From Flavimobilis massiliensis (GTDB lineage: Bacteria; Actinomycetota; Actinomycetes; Actinomycetales; Cellulomonadaceae), in NCBI RefSeq assembly GCF_900240335.1, contig NZ_LT964979.1:1612001-1676000 (forward strand): a stretch of 64,000 nt of DNA, in the 5' to 3' direction. Position numbers and translations under genes: made by a program. Shown piece by piece: positions 33,661 to 41,752 of this stretch (position 1 is the first letter of the stretch; the number at the start of each line of letters is the position of its first letter). The notes under the pieces were generated by a model. That model searched no databases. It was not told where the DNA came from and was given only the letters and a program-made list of their open reading frames with translations.

Positions 33661-34989
33661 TCAGCTCCTTGCCGTGAGGTAGGGGGTGCCCGCGACGACG
33701 TCGAGGGCGCTCGGGGGCAGCTCGGCGAGCGCTGCCCGATGGTGGGCGCGGACCTCGTCGAGCGTCGGCAGGTCGGCGATCTTGCCGTCGCGGACGTAGG
33801 TGACCTGGAGGTCACGGGTCGTCGTGCCTGCGGGGTGCGTCGCGCTCGTGCCCGCGGCGCGGGGGACGGCGAGCTCGGCGACAGCGACGCCGTGCGCGTC
33901 GAGGACGCGCGTCGCGTCCTTGAAGCCGCCGACGGACGCCTTGTCGGCGGACTTCTTCGCGACGGGTCGCATCTGGCCGTCGGGACCCTCGATCTCGACG
34001 AGCTTGTAGACCATCGAGGCGGTCGGGGCGCCGGAGCCGGTGACGACGCGCGTGCCGATGCCGTAGCCGTCGATGGGGGCGCCCTGCGAGACGAGGTCGT
34101 CGATGACGTACTCGTCGAGGTCGCTCGAGACGACGATCTTCGTGCTCGTCGCGCCGAGCTCGTCGAGCAGCGCGCGGGCGCGCGTCGTCTCGACGTAAAG
34201 GTCGCCCGAGTCGATGCGGATGCCGCCGAGGCTCGTGCCGCCAGCCGCGACGGCGTTGCGAATGCCGGTGGGGATGTCGTACGTGTCGACGAGGAGCGTC
34301 GTGCCGGCACCGAGCGAGGCGACCTGCGCGGCGAAGGCCTCGGGCTCGGAGTCGTGCGCGAGCGTGAACGCGTGCGCGGCGGTGCCCGTCGTCGGGATGC
34401 CGTAGCGGTAGCCCGCCTCGAGGTTCGAGGTTGCGCCGAACCCGGCGACGTACGTCGCGCGGGCCGCGACGACCGCGGCTTCGTCGCCCGTGCGGCGTGA
34501 GCCCATCTCGATGATGCTGGCGCCTGCCGCGGCGGTGACCATGCGGGACGCGGCCGACGCGACCGCCGAGTCGTGGTTGAGGATCGAGAGCAGGAGCGTC
34601 TCGAGGAGCACCGCCTCGCCGAACGTGCCCTCGACGGTGACGATGGGCGACTGCGGGAAGAAGAGCTCCCCTTCGCGGTAGGCGTGGATCGATCCGGTGA
34701 ACCGGTAGGCGGCGAGGTAGTCGAGCGTCGGGGTGTCGACGACGGCGTTGTCGCGGAGGAACGCGATCTGGGCGTCGTCGAACCGGAAGTCGGCGACGGC
34801 CTCGAGGGCGCGGCCGATGCCGGCGACGACGCCGTAGCGGCGGCCCGTGGGGAGCCGGCGGGTGAAGAGCTCGAAGACCGCGCGCCGGTGGGCGACGCCT
34901 GAGGCGAGGGCCGCCTGGAGCATCGTCAGCTCGTAGTGGTCCGTCTTGAGGGACGGGGTGTTGCTGTGCCGGGAGTGGCCTTGTCGCAT
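33661..34989 (-). CDS. pncB: Nicotinate phosphoribosyltransferase
   Basis: A 442-residue enzyme joining nicotinate to PRPP, the entry step of the Preiss-Handler pathway. Motifs include L-K-T-D-H-Y-E-L-T-M near the N-terminus, E-M-G-S-R-R-T, and G-I-R-I-D-S-G-D in the phosphate-binding region. The start is fixed at ATG 34989 by a near-perfect AAGGAGG. The frame to 35355 is an unsupported extension. First gene of the pncB-pncA-nrtR-nadE operon; an imperfect palindrome just upstream is a candidate NrtR site. Confidence 0.95.
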   Translation of the reverse strand: MRQGHSRHSNTPSLKTDHYELTMLQAALASGVAHRRAVFELFTRRLPTGRRYGVVAGIGRALEAVADFRFDDAQIAFLRDNAVVDTPTLDYLAAYRFTGSIHAYREGELFFPQSPIVTVEGTFGEAVLLETLLLSILNHDSAVASAASRMVTAAAGASIIEMGSRRTGDEAAVVAARATYVAGFGATSNLEAGYRYGIPTTGTAAHAFTLAHDSEPEAFAAQVASLGAGTTLLVDTYDIPTGIRNAVAAGGTSLGGIRIDSGDLYVETTRARALLDELGATSTKIVVSSDLDEYVIDDLVSQGAPIDGYGIGTRVVTGSGAPTASMVYKLVEIEGPDGQMRPVAKKSADKASVGGFKDATRVLDAHGVAVAELAVPRAAGTSATHPAGTTTRDLQVTYVRDGKIADLPTLDEVRAHHRAALAELPPSALDVVAGTPYLTARS

Positions 34990-35155
34990 CTCGACCTCCT
35001 TCATACTCACATTGAGCATCATGCCCGGGGGTGGGACACAGCGCAACCCCCATCTCACACCCGATGCCCCGTCGGCGCCCCGCGACTCGTCCTGCCCAAG
35101 CACGACGGAGGCAGACCGACAGCGTCCCGAAGCGCGGGACGTCAGAAAGACGAAA
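34990..35155. other. Upstream region of the NAD operon
   Basis: It holds the pncB ribosome-binding site and the candidate operator at 35003-35019. Its right end carries the T-rich tail of the fprA terminator. No gene is evident. Confidence 0.5.
35003..35019. promoter_or_regulatory. Candidate NrtR operator upstream of pncB
   Basis: ATACTCA-CAT-TGAGCAT is an inverted repeat matching at 6 of 7 positions per arm. It lies 14 bp upstream of the pncB start codon, overlapping or adjacent to the likely transcription start. Assignment to NrtR rests on the linked regulator gene. Confidence 0.45.
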
Positions 35156-35207
35156 CGGCCCGTCGTGCTCCTGCACGCTAGGGAACGTGCAGGAACACGA
35201 CGGGCCG
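35156..35207 (-). terminator. Terminator of the fprA gene
   Basis: Two 22-base arms (35156-35177 and 35186-35207) pair with one G-T mismatch. On the minus strand the stem is followed by TTTCGTCTTTCTG, a T-rich tail. This is the clearest intrinsic terminator in the window. Confidence 0.85.
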
Positions 35208-35225
35208 CTCGTCGGAAAGGGCCGC

Positions 35226-36599
35226 TCAGGCCCTCGAGTTCACGCCTTTGGCGATCGCGATCATCTCCTCGCGGGGCACGACCTTGATCCGCTCGCGACC
35301 CGCGGCGACGCCGAGCGCCAGCTCGTGCGCCTCGAGGTTGAGGAAGTCGTCCCACACGACGAGGTCGACGCCGCGCTCGGCGAGCGTCGCGACGATGTCC
35401 TCGGGCGCGCCCTTGGGCGCGCGCGGCAGGGAGTCGACGTCCTCGACGAGGTGGCGGATCGTCTCCGACGCGTCCGACTTCGTGTGGCCGATGAGGCCGA
35501 CAGGCCCACGCTTGATCCAGCCGGTCGCGTACACGCCGGGGACGTGCTCGCCGTCCGCGCCGAGGACCCGACCCTCAGCGTTGGGGATGACCCCGCGGCG
35601 GTCGTCGAACGGCACGTCCGAGAGCTCGGTGCCAAAGTAGCCGATCGCACGGTAGACAGCCTGGACGGGCCAGTCGTGGAACTCGCCCGTGCCCTTGACG
35701 GTGCCGTCGCCCTGGAGTGCGGTGCGCTCGGTGCGCAGCCCGACGACCTTGCCGTCCTCACCGAGGATCTCCGCGGGCGAGTGGAGGAAGTGCAGGTGCA
35801 GGCGACGCGACGCGGAGTGCGTCGACGGGTCGACAAGCGCCCAGTCGGTGAGCGTCTTGACGACCTGCTTCGTCTGGTTCGACGACTCGATCGCGGCCAT
35901 CGAGCCCTCGTCGAACTCGTAGTCCTCGGGGTATACGACGATGTCGACGTCCGGCACGTGACCGAGCTCGCGGAGCTCGAGCGGCGAGAACTTCGCCTGC
36001 GCAGGACCGCGGCGCGCGAAGACGTGCACGTCGGTGACGGGCGAGGCCTTGAGGCCCTCGACGACGTTGTCGGGGATCTCCGTGACGAGGAGGTCCGCGA
36101 CGTGCTTCGAGAGGATGCGCGCGACGTCGAGCGCGACGTTGCCGGCGCCGAGCACCGCGACCTCACGGGCCTCGAGGGGCCACGTGCGCGGGACGTCGGG
36201 GTGACCGTCGTACCAGGAGACGAAGTCGGCGGCGCCGTAGGAGCCGTCGAGCTCGACGCCCGGGATGCTCAGCGGGGCGTCCTTGATGGAGCCCGTCGAG
36301 AAGATCACGGCGTCGTAGTGCTCGCGCAGGTCGTCGAGCGAGAGGTCCGTGCCGAAGTTGACGTTCGCGAGCAGGCGGATGTCGCCACGCTCGAGGACCT
36401 TGTGGAGGGCACCCATGATCATCTTGATGCGCGGGTGGTCCGGCGCGACGCCGTAGCGCACGAGGCCGAACGGCGCGGGCAGGCGCTCGATGAGGTCGAT
36501 CGAGACGTCGATGCCAGCCTTCGAGAGGATGTCGGAGGCGTAGATGCCGGCAGGACCGGCGCCGACGATCGCGACGCGCAGGGGGCGGGAGGTGTTCAC
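35226..36599 (-). CDS. fprA: Ferredoxin-NADP+ reductase, FprA/adrenodoxin reductase type
   Basis: A 457-residue flavoprotein transferring electrons between NADPH and ferredoxins, typically for cytochrome P450s or other ferredoxin-dependent enzymes. The N-terminal FAD site is V-A-I-V-G-A-G-P-A-G-I-Y-A-S; the family hallmark P-F-G-L-V-R-Y-G-V-A-P-D-H-P follows. The NADPH site is L-G-A-G-N-V-A-L-D-V-A-R with R-R-G-P-A-Q, and G-W-I-K-R-G-P-V-G-L-I-G closes the FAD domain. No fused ferredoxin domain. GTG 36599 is the start. The roughly 200-bp gap upstream probably holds its promoter. Confidence 0.95.
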   Translation of the reverse strand: MNTSRPLRVAIVGAGPAGIYASDILSKAGIDVSIDLIERLPAPFGLVRYGVAPDHPRIKMIMGALHKVLERGDIRLLANVNFGTDLSLDDLREHYDAVIFSTGSIKDAPLSIPGVELDGSYGAADFVSWYDGHPDVPRTWPLEAREVAVLGAGNVALDVARILSKHVADLLVTEIPDNVVEGLKASPVTDVHVFARRGPAQAKFSPLELRELGHVPDVDIVVYPEDYEFDEGSMAAIESSNQTKQVVKTLTDWALVDPSTHSASRRLHLHFLHSPAEILGEDGKVVGLRTERTALQGDGTVKGTGEFHDWPVQAVYRAIGYFGTELSDVPFDDRRGVIPNAEGRVLGADGEHVPGVYATGWIKRGPVGLIGHTKSDASETIRHLVEDVDSLPRAPKGAPEDIVATLAERGVDLVVWDDFLNLEAHELALGVAAGRERIKVVPREEMIAIAKGVNSRA

Positions 36600-36803
36600 G
36601 GATGCAGGCCTTTTCGGTGCTGGTGGATACCCGGTGGTGTGGAGCGAGTGTGGCCCGGGCTGCGGGCGTCGTCACGTGGATGGCGCCGGATGACCGCATG
36701 GCGGACACCCGGCCGTCCGCACGACGCGCGCGGGACGACCACCGTTCAGGTTAGTCGTGCCCGGGCGCGCGGGGTGGGGCTGGTGAGGACTCTCACAGGA
36801 TCC

Positions 36804-38576
36804 CTACCTGCGGGGTGGCGCTCCAACACGGTCGGGAGCGTCGTCGAGGTCGGACTGGGCGACGAGGTCGGCGAGCGCGTCGTAAGGGTCCGGGAGCTCC
36901 GCGTCGACGACGTGGTCCTCGATCTGCGCGACCTGGGGTCGCGAGAGGATCGCGAGCGAGACGACGACGGCGGCGGCCATGAGGGCGACGCCGATCCAGG
37001 ACGTCACGACGACGGAGCCCGCGAACGCGCTGTGCGCGGAGTCGAGGAGCGCCTGGCCGCGGGACGGGTCGAGCTGCGCGGCGACACCGGTCGCACCGCC
37101 GAGGGTCTCGCGCGCCGCCTCCTGCTGCGCGGAGGTGAGCCCGCCCGGCAGGACGATGTTGCGGTGGTAGCCCGCGGACATGATGCCGCCGAGGATCGCG
37201 GTGCCGAGGACGGCGCCGAGCTCGTACGCGGTCTCGGAGATCGCGGACGCGGCTCCCGCGCGGCCCGCGGGGGCCGAGGAGAGGATGAGGTCGTTCGAGA
37301 CCGTCTCGGCCGCGCCGGCGCCGACGGAGAGGATGACGAACGCGGTGATGACGGGCCACAGCGTGCCCGCTCCCCCGGCGACGGCGACGATCCCGTAGCC
37401 GACGGCGGCGAACGCCATGCAAGCAGCGATGATGCGCCCCGGTGCGACGCGCGCGACGACCTTGACGACGAGGAGGCCCGCGACGATCGTCGCGAGCAGC
37501 CCGGGCAGGAGCGCGAGGCCGGCCTCGACGGGGCGGAGCCCGACGACGAGCTGGAGGTCCTGCGAGACGAAGTAGAGGAACCCGGTGATCGCGACGACGG
37601 AGAGCAGGTTGACGAGGACGCCGCCGCCGAACGCCGGGGAGGCGAAGAGTCGGACGTCGAGCATCGGCACGTCCCTCGTCAGCTGGCGGCGCACGAAGGC
37701 GCCGCCAGCTGCGAGGCCGACCGCGAACGCTGCGAGCGCGAGGCCGGTGAGCCCGTTCTTCGCGACCTCCTTGACGCCGACGACCACCGGGGTGATGGCT
37801 GCGACGGACAGGAGGATCGAGACGATGTCGAAGGGTCCGGGGCGCGGGTCGCGCGACTCGGGGACGACGAAGGGCGCGGTGGCGAGCATGAGCATGAGGA
37901 CGGGGACGCTCATGAGGAACACCGAGCCCCACCAGGCGTGCTCGAGGAGGAACCCGCCGACGATGGGTCCGAGGGCGGCTCCGCCGGAGAACGCCGCGGC
38001 CCAGATCGCGATCGCGAGCCGCAGCTCGGAGCGGTCGGTGAAGATGTTGCGGATGAGAGACATCGTCGAGGGCATGAGCATGGCGCCGAAGAGGCCCATG
38101 GCTGCGCGGCCGGCGATGAGCCACTCGGCGCTCGGCGCGTAGGCGGCGAGCGCCGAGACGACCGCGAAGCCGGTCGAGCCGAGAAGAAGCATGCGCCGGC
38201 GACCGAGGCGGTCGGCGAGCGAGCCCATGGGGACGAGCAGCGCGGCGAGGACGAGCGGGTAGACGTCGACGATCCACAGGAGCTGGGTCCCGGACGGGGT
38301 GAGGGCCTCGGAGATCTGTGGGAGGGCGAAGCTCAGGACCGTGTTGTCCACCGAGACGAGCAGCACGGGCAGGAGCAGGACGGCGAGGGCCGCCCACCGG
38401 CGTCGGCGGCTCGGGGGACCGTCGACGCCGGGAGCGTCCGGGGCGGGCTGCAGCCCAGGGAAGCTGCGTCGCTCCCGGTCGACCGCGCGCCTGTCAGGGG
38501 TGCGGCGCGCGGCGTTCGTGGGGGTCTGGCGGTGCGTAGCGGCGTCCTCGTGGTCGCCGCCGTTGCGGGTGGTCAC
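36804..38576 (-). CDS. MFS multidrug exporter, DHA2 (14-TM) type
   Basis: A 590-residue proton-coupled drug exporter of the QacA/EmrB group. About 60 hydrophilic N-terminal residues precede 14 hydrophobic segments. Motif D1-like (L-L-V-S-V-D-N-T-V-L-S-F-A-L-P), motif A (G-S-L-A-D-R-L-G-R-R-R) and the DHA2 motif C region (G-G-A-A-L-G-P-I-V-G-G-F-L-L) are visible. GTG 38576 is chosen because GAGAGGAA lies just upstream; the longer frame runs through the operator region. It is divergent from a TetR gene with two operator copies between them, so expression is probably induced by a toxic ligand. Confidence 0.92.
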   Translation of the reverse strand: MTTRNGGDHEDAATHRQTPTNAARRTPDRRAVDRERRSFPGLQPAPDAPGVDGPPSRRRRWAALAVLLLPVLLVSVDNTVLSFALPQISEALTPSGTQLLWIVDVYPLVLAALLVPMGSLADRLGRRRMLLLGSTGFAVVSALAAYAPSAEWLIAGRAAMGLFGAMLMPSTMSLIRNIFTDRSELRLAIAIWAAAFSGGAALGPIVGGFLLEHAWWGSVFLMSVPVLMLMLATAPFVVPESRDPRPGPFDIVSILLSVAAITPVVVGVKEVAKNGLTGLALAAFAVGLAAGGAFVRRQLTRDVPMLDVRLFASPAFGGGVLVNLLSVVAITGFLYFVSQDLQLVVGLRPVEAGLALLPGLLATIVAGLLVVKVVARVAPGRIIAACMAFAAVGYGIVAVAGGAGTLWPVITAFVILSVGAGAAETVSNDLILSSAPAGRAGAASAISETAYELGAVLGTAILGGIMSAGYHRNIVLPGGLTSAQQEAARETLGGATGVAAQLDPSRGQALLDSAHSAFAGSVVVTSWIGVALMAAAVVVSLAILSRPQVAQIEDHVVDAELPDPYDALADLVAQSDLDDAPDRVGAPPRR

Positions 38577-38628
38577 TGCGTTCCTCTCGTGGCGCGGGTG
38601 ACGGGCGTCGGACGACGCCGCTCTCTTC

Positions 38629-38647
38629 AACCGTCCAGACGGTATAG
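38629..38647. promoter_or_regulatory. TetR operator, copy 1
   Basis: AACCGTCCAGACGGTATAG contains the perfect palindrome ACCGTC-CA-GACGGT. It repeats at 38666 with one base changed, 37 bp away, between the divergent exporter and regulator genes. Confidence 0.75.
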
Positions 38648-38665
38648 AAACCAACTCCTGACCTT

Positions 38666-38684
38666 AACCGTCCAGCCGGTATAG
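38666..38684. promoter_or_regulatory. TetR operator, copy 2, overlapping the tetR -10 box
   Basis: AACCGTCCAGCCGGTATAG matches copy 1 at 18 of 19 positions. Its right end overlaps TATAGT, the -10 box of the regulator gene, which suggests autorepression. Confidence 0.75.
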
Positions 38685-38685
38685 T
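38680..38685 (+). promoter_or_regulatory. -10 box (TATAGT) of leaderless tetR transcript
   Basis: TATAGT ends 6 nt before GTG 38692. It is the best match to consensus among the leaderless boxes in the window. Confidence 0.6.
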
Positions 38686-38691
38686 TGCAAG

Positions 38692-39360
38692 GTGGCATCG
38701 AGCACACGGCCCGCCGACGCGGACCCTCCCGGGATCCGACCCGCCGTCACGACGGCGGCACGCCGCCATGCCGTGAGCCACGCCCGCGCAGGGGCCACCC
38801 GAGACCGGATCCTCGACGCGTTCGCCCGGACCCTTGTCGAGCAGGGTGAGCGCGCGGCGACCCTCGACGCCGTGGCAGCCGCCGCCCAGGTCTCCAAGGG
38901 CGGGCTCCTCTACCACTTCGGGTCGAAGATGGCGCTCGTCGACGGCCTCCTCGCCCGCATGGTCGAGCTTGCGCTCGCCGACGTCGCGGTCATGCGCGCA
39001 GCCCCTGAGGGCGCGGTCGCCTACCTCATCCGCACCTCGGCGATCTCGGACACCCCGTTCGACCTCGACTACCTCGCCGCGACGAGGCTCGCCGAGGGCC
39101 CGTTCCCCCAGGCACGTGTCGCACTCACCAAGGCGCACGAGGCGTGGCTCGCCGCGACCGTCGAGGCCGTCGGCGACCCCGTGCTCGCCCGTGCGATCGT
39201 CCTCGTCTCCGACGGTCTCTACCTCGAGGCCGCGACCCGCCGCGGCCCCCGCACGCCCGCACCGACGCCGGACGGACCCCAGGAACGGCCGACGAGCCCG
39301 GCCGGAGCGGCCGAGCTCGTCGCGCTTCTCGAGTCCGTCATCGCCTCGCGACGCGCCTGA
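38692..39360 (+). CDS. TetR-family transcriptional regulator
   Basis: A 222-residue repressor. After about 30 unstructured residues, a TetR_N helix-turn-helix spans residues about 35-80 (R-D-R-I-L-D-A-F-A-R-T-L-V-E-Q-G ... V-S-K-G-G-L-L-Y-H-F-G-S-K). The C-terminal ligand domain resembles TetR_C_37-type regulators of drug exporters. It is divergent from the MFS exporter, and two copies of a matching operator lie between the genes, one over its own -10 box. Its 3' end overlaps the convergent transglutaminase-like gene by 23 bp. Confidence 0.92.
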   Translation: MASSTRPADADPPGIRPAVTTAARRHAVSHARAGATRDRILDAFARTLVEQGERAATLDAVAAAAQVSKGGLLYHFGSKMALVDGLLARMVELALADVAVMRAAPEGAVAYLIRTSAISDTPFDLDYLAATRLAEGPFPQARVALTKAHEAWLAATVEAVGDPVLARAIVLVSDGLYLEAATRRGPRTPAPTPDGPQERPTSPAGAAELVALLESVIASRRA

Positions 39361-41752
39361 CCTTCGACCCGGCGCTCTCCCGGCGCTGGGCCCTGCGCTG
39401 CGACCGTCGCGCGGACCTCGCCTCGCGCCTGCGCGCCTTGGCGGCACGCAGCGACGTGCGCGAGAGCTGCCCGCGCAGCCGCTGGCGACGCGTTCCGTGC
39501 TGCGCAAGAGCCGCCAGGAACTCGTCCGTCTGCTCCCACGTGTCGTCCGCGAGCGTCGCGTCCGGGTCGCCTGGTCCGAAGACCGCAGCGTCGGCCCGGG
39601 TCGCGACGCCTCGCGCCGAGACCGGCGGGAACGTCGCCTCGATGAGGCGTGCCGTCTCCGAGCGGGTCGCGCCGGGCGCGGGCGTCGCGGCACGGTCACG
39701 CACCGCGTCGAGGACCTCGTCCCACGCCCCCGTGACACGCACCATCGGGTCGCGTGCGCGGCGTCGGCGCCGCCGGCGTCGCGCCTTGGCGGCGACGATG
39801 AGCAGGGGTGGCAGCACGAGGAGGAGGATCGGCACGCCGATCGCGAGCGTCATGACGACGACGGACGTCCAGTCGGTGACGATCTCCTCGACGTCCTCGC
39901 GCGCGTCGACGTCGACGTTCTCGACGTCCTCCTCGGGCTCGGCGACGGGGTCCTCGAGGCTGGGCGGCGGCTGGACCACCTCTGGCTGCGGGTCCGGCTC
40001 GGCCTCTTCCGGGTCGTTCGACGGCGTGCGCGAGGTGTCGGGCGTCGGGAAGTACGGCACCCAGCCGTGTCCCTTGTAGGCGATCTCGACCCAGGCGACG
40101 ACGTCCCCGCCCGTGAGCGTCACGGGTCGCGTGACGTCGGTGCCCTCGGCGGGCCGGAAGCCCATGACAACGCGCGCGGGAAGCCCGAGGTTGCGCGCCA
40201 TGAGCGCCATCGCGGACGCGTACTGCTCGTCGTCACCGATCATTCGGTCCTCGGTGAGCAGCATGTCGATGCGGGACACGCCGTGCCCTGCGAGCGACGG
40301 GTGGTCGCCCGCAGCGGTGATGCCGTGGGAGAAGTACCCCTGCTCGGAGAGCGTCGCGGCGAGGGCGCGTGCGAGGAGCGCAGGGCTCGTCGCGTTGCGG
40401 GCGATGTCCGCGGCCTTCTGAGCGGCCGAGTCAGGGATCTGCTCGAGCTCGGCCTGCTGGACGTCGGCGATCTCCGCGTCGGCAAGCTGTTCGTCCGAGA
40501 GGGTGGGTGGCACGACGACCTCGGCGGTCCAGCGGTCGCCCTCGCGCAGCCCGCCGGGGAGCACCGCGGCGCCCGTCGCGTCGTTGAACCGGAACGCGAG
40601 CTGCTGCTCGCGCGAGCGCCGCCCCTCGAACGCCAGGCGTGAGGTCTGGCCGACGGTCGGCAGCCACACCCCGCGCAGCCCGTCGATCGTCACGTCGATG
40701 CTCGCCGGCGTTCCCGCCGCACGCACGGGGATGGACTCGCCGACCCGACGGAACGCTCCCGAGCCGCCGCGCGCACCCGTCGAGTCGACGTTCCACACGA
40801 CGCCGTCGAACGTGTCCATCGTCGCGAGGCGCACGAGCGCCCCCTCGGGAAGTCCTGCGACGGTGACGAGCGGGGCCTCGCGCAGGTCCTTGTGGAACGT
40901 CCTGAAGCCCGTGAGCGGGCTCACCTGGTCGCGCAGGTCGAACGGCGGCACGATCTGCGTGCGGAGGATCGTGCGGGGCGCGTCGCCCGCGACGAGCGGT
41001 GCGCCGACGATGCCGCCGCCGCCGATGGCCACGACGGCCATGACGGCGAGCGTCGCGAGACGGCGCGGGTGCCAGCGGCGCGTGCGCCACGCGAGCCACG
41101 GCACGGTGAGCGCGGCGATGCCGATGCCGACCACGGTCGCGAGCGGGGCTTCGACGGTGCCGAGGAGGATCGCACCGACGAGCAGTGCGAGGGGTGTCGT
41201 CACGGCGACGGCCAGGCCAATCCGTTCCCGGCGTCGCGCACCCGCGGTCGCGTCGGAGCGGCTGCGGCGACGATCGGTCGCGTCGACGGTCGCGGCCCAC
41301 GCGGCGAGGACGGTGCCGCCGAGCGCCATGACGAAGGGCGGGACGAGCACGGACCCCAGTGTGCCGAGGGGCGGCTCGAGCGTGAGCACCTCCTTCCACG
41401 ACGTCACCAGACCTTCGAGAAGGGTGCGGAACGTCGTGAGCGTCGGGACGACGCGGGCGACGGTCGTCGTCGGCGCGGCGAACGCCCCTCCGGCGAGGAG
41501 GTAAGCGACGGCGGTCGCACCGAGCACGACGATCCCGCCGGCGTGCCGGGCGCGCCCGACGAGGACGATGACGGCGCCGAGGAACGCTCCGGCGAGGAGC
41601 GTCGGCAGGACCGCGGCGACCCCGTAAGCGGGGACGAGCGCGAGGGTCGCGAGGAGGACGGCGAGCGCGGAGACGACGGTGCTCGTCGTCCGCCGCAGGG
41701 CGGGACGCTGGCCGGTGCCGCCGAGGTCGATCGTCCGGACGTCGTGGCTCAT
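39338..41752 (-). CDS. TgpA-type transglutaminase-like membrane protein, catalytic residues replaced
   Basis: An 804-residue protein with about seven N-terminal transmembrane segments (DUF3488 region), an extracytoplasmic transglutaminase-like domain (about residues 440-575), another transmembrane segment near 615-640 and a very basic cytoplasmic tail. The core is recognisable (D-E-Q-Y-A-S-A-M-A-L-M-A-R-N-L-G-L-P-A-R-V-V-M-G-F), but the expected Cys is Asp508, the His of H-A-W-V-E is Val552, and the Asp before P-T-P is Phe568. It is therefore probably a non-catalytic scaffold or binding protein. It overlaps the DUF58 gene by 4 bp and is the last gene of the kinase-MoxR operon. Confidence 0.85.
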   Translation of the reverse strand: MSHDVRTIDLGGTGQRPALRRTTSTVVSALAVLLATLALVPAYGVAAVLPTLLAGAFLGAVIVLVGRARHAGGIVVLGATAVAYLLAGGAFAAPTTTVARVVPTLTTFRTLLEGLVTSWKEVLTLEPPLGTLGSVLVPPFVMALGGTVLAAWAATVDATDRRRSRSDATAGARRRERIGLAVAVTTPLALLVGAILLGTVEAPLATVVGIGIAALTVPWLAWRTRRWHPRRLATLAVMAVVAIGGGGIVGAPLVAGDAPRTILRTQIVPPFDLRDQVSPLTGFRTFHKDLREAPLVTVAGLPEGALVRLATMDTFDGVVWNVDSTGARGGSGAFRRVGESIPVRAAGTPASIDVTIDGLRGVWLPTVGQTSRLAFEGRRSREQQLAFRFNDATGAAVLPGGLREGDRWTAEVVVPPTLSDEQLADAEIADVQQAELEQIPDSAAQKAADIARNATSPALLARALAATLSEQGYFSHGITAAGDHPSLAGHGVSRIDMLLTEDRMIGDDEQYASAMALMARNLGLPARVVMGFRPAEGTDVTRPVTLTGGDVVAWVEIAYKGHGWVPYFPTPDTSRTPSNDPEEAEPDPQPEVVQPPPSLEDPVAEPEEDVENVDVDAREDVEEIVTDWTSVVVMTLAIGVPILLLVLPPLLIVAAKARRRRRRRRARDPMVRVTGAWDEVLDAVRDRAATPAPGATRSETARLIEATFPPVSARGVATRADAAVFGPGDPDATLADDTWEQTDEFLAALAQHGTRRQRLRGQLSRTSLRAAKARRREARSARRSQRRAQRRESAGSKVRRVARR

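Noticed and set aside
35031..38684. Plus-strand frame of over 1200 codons opposite fprA and the MFS gene
   Set aside because: It runs through two genes, a terminator and operators without interruption, with low-complexity composition.
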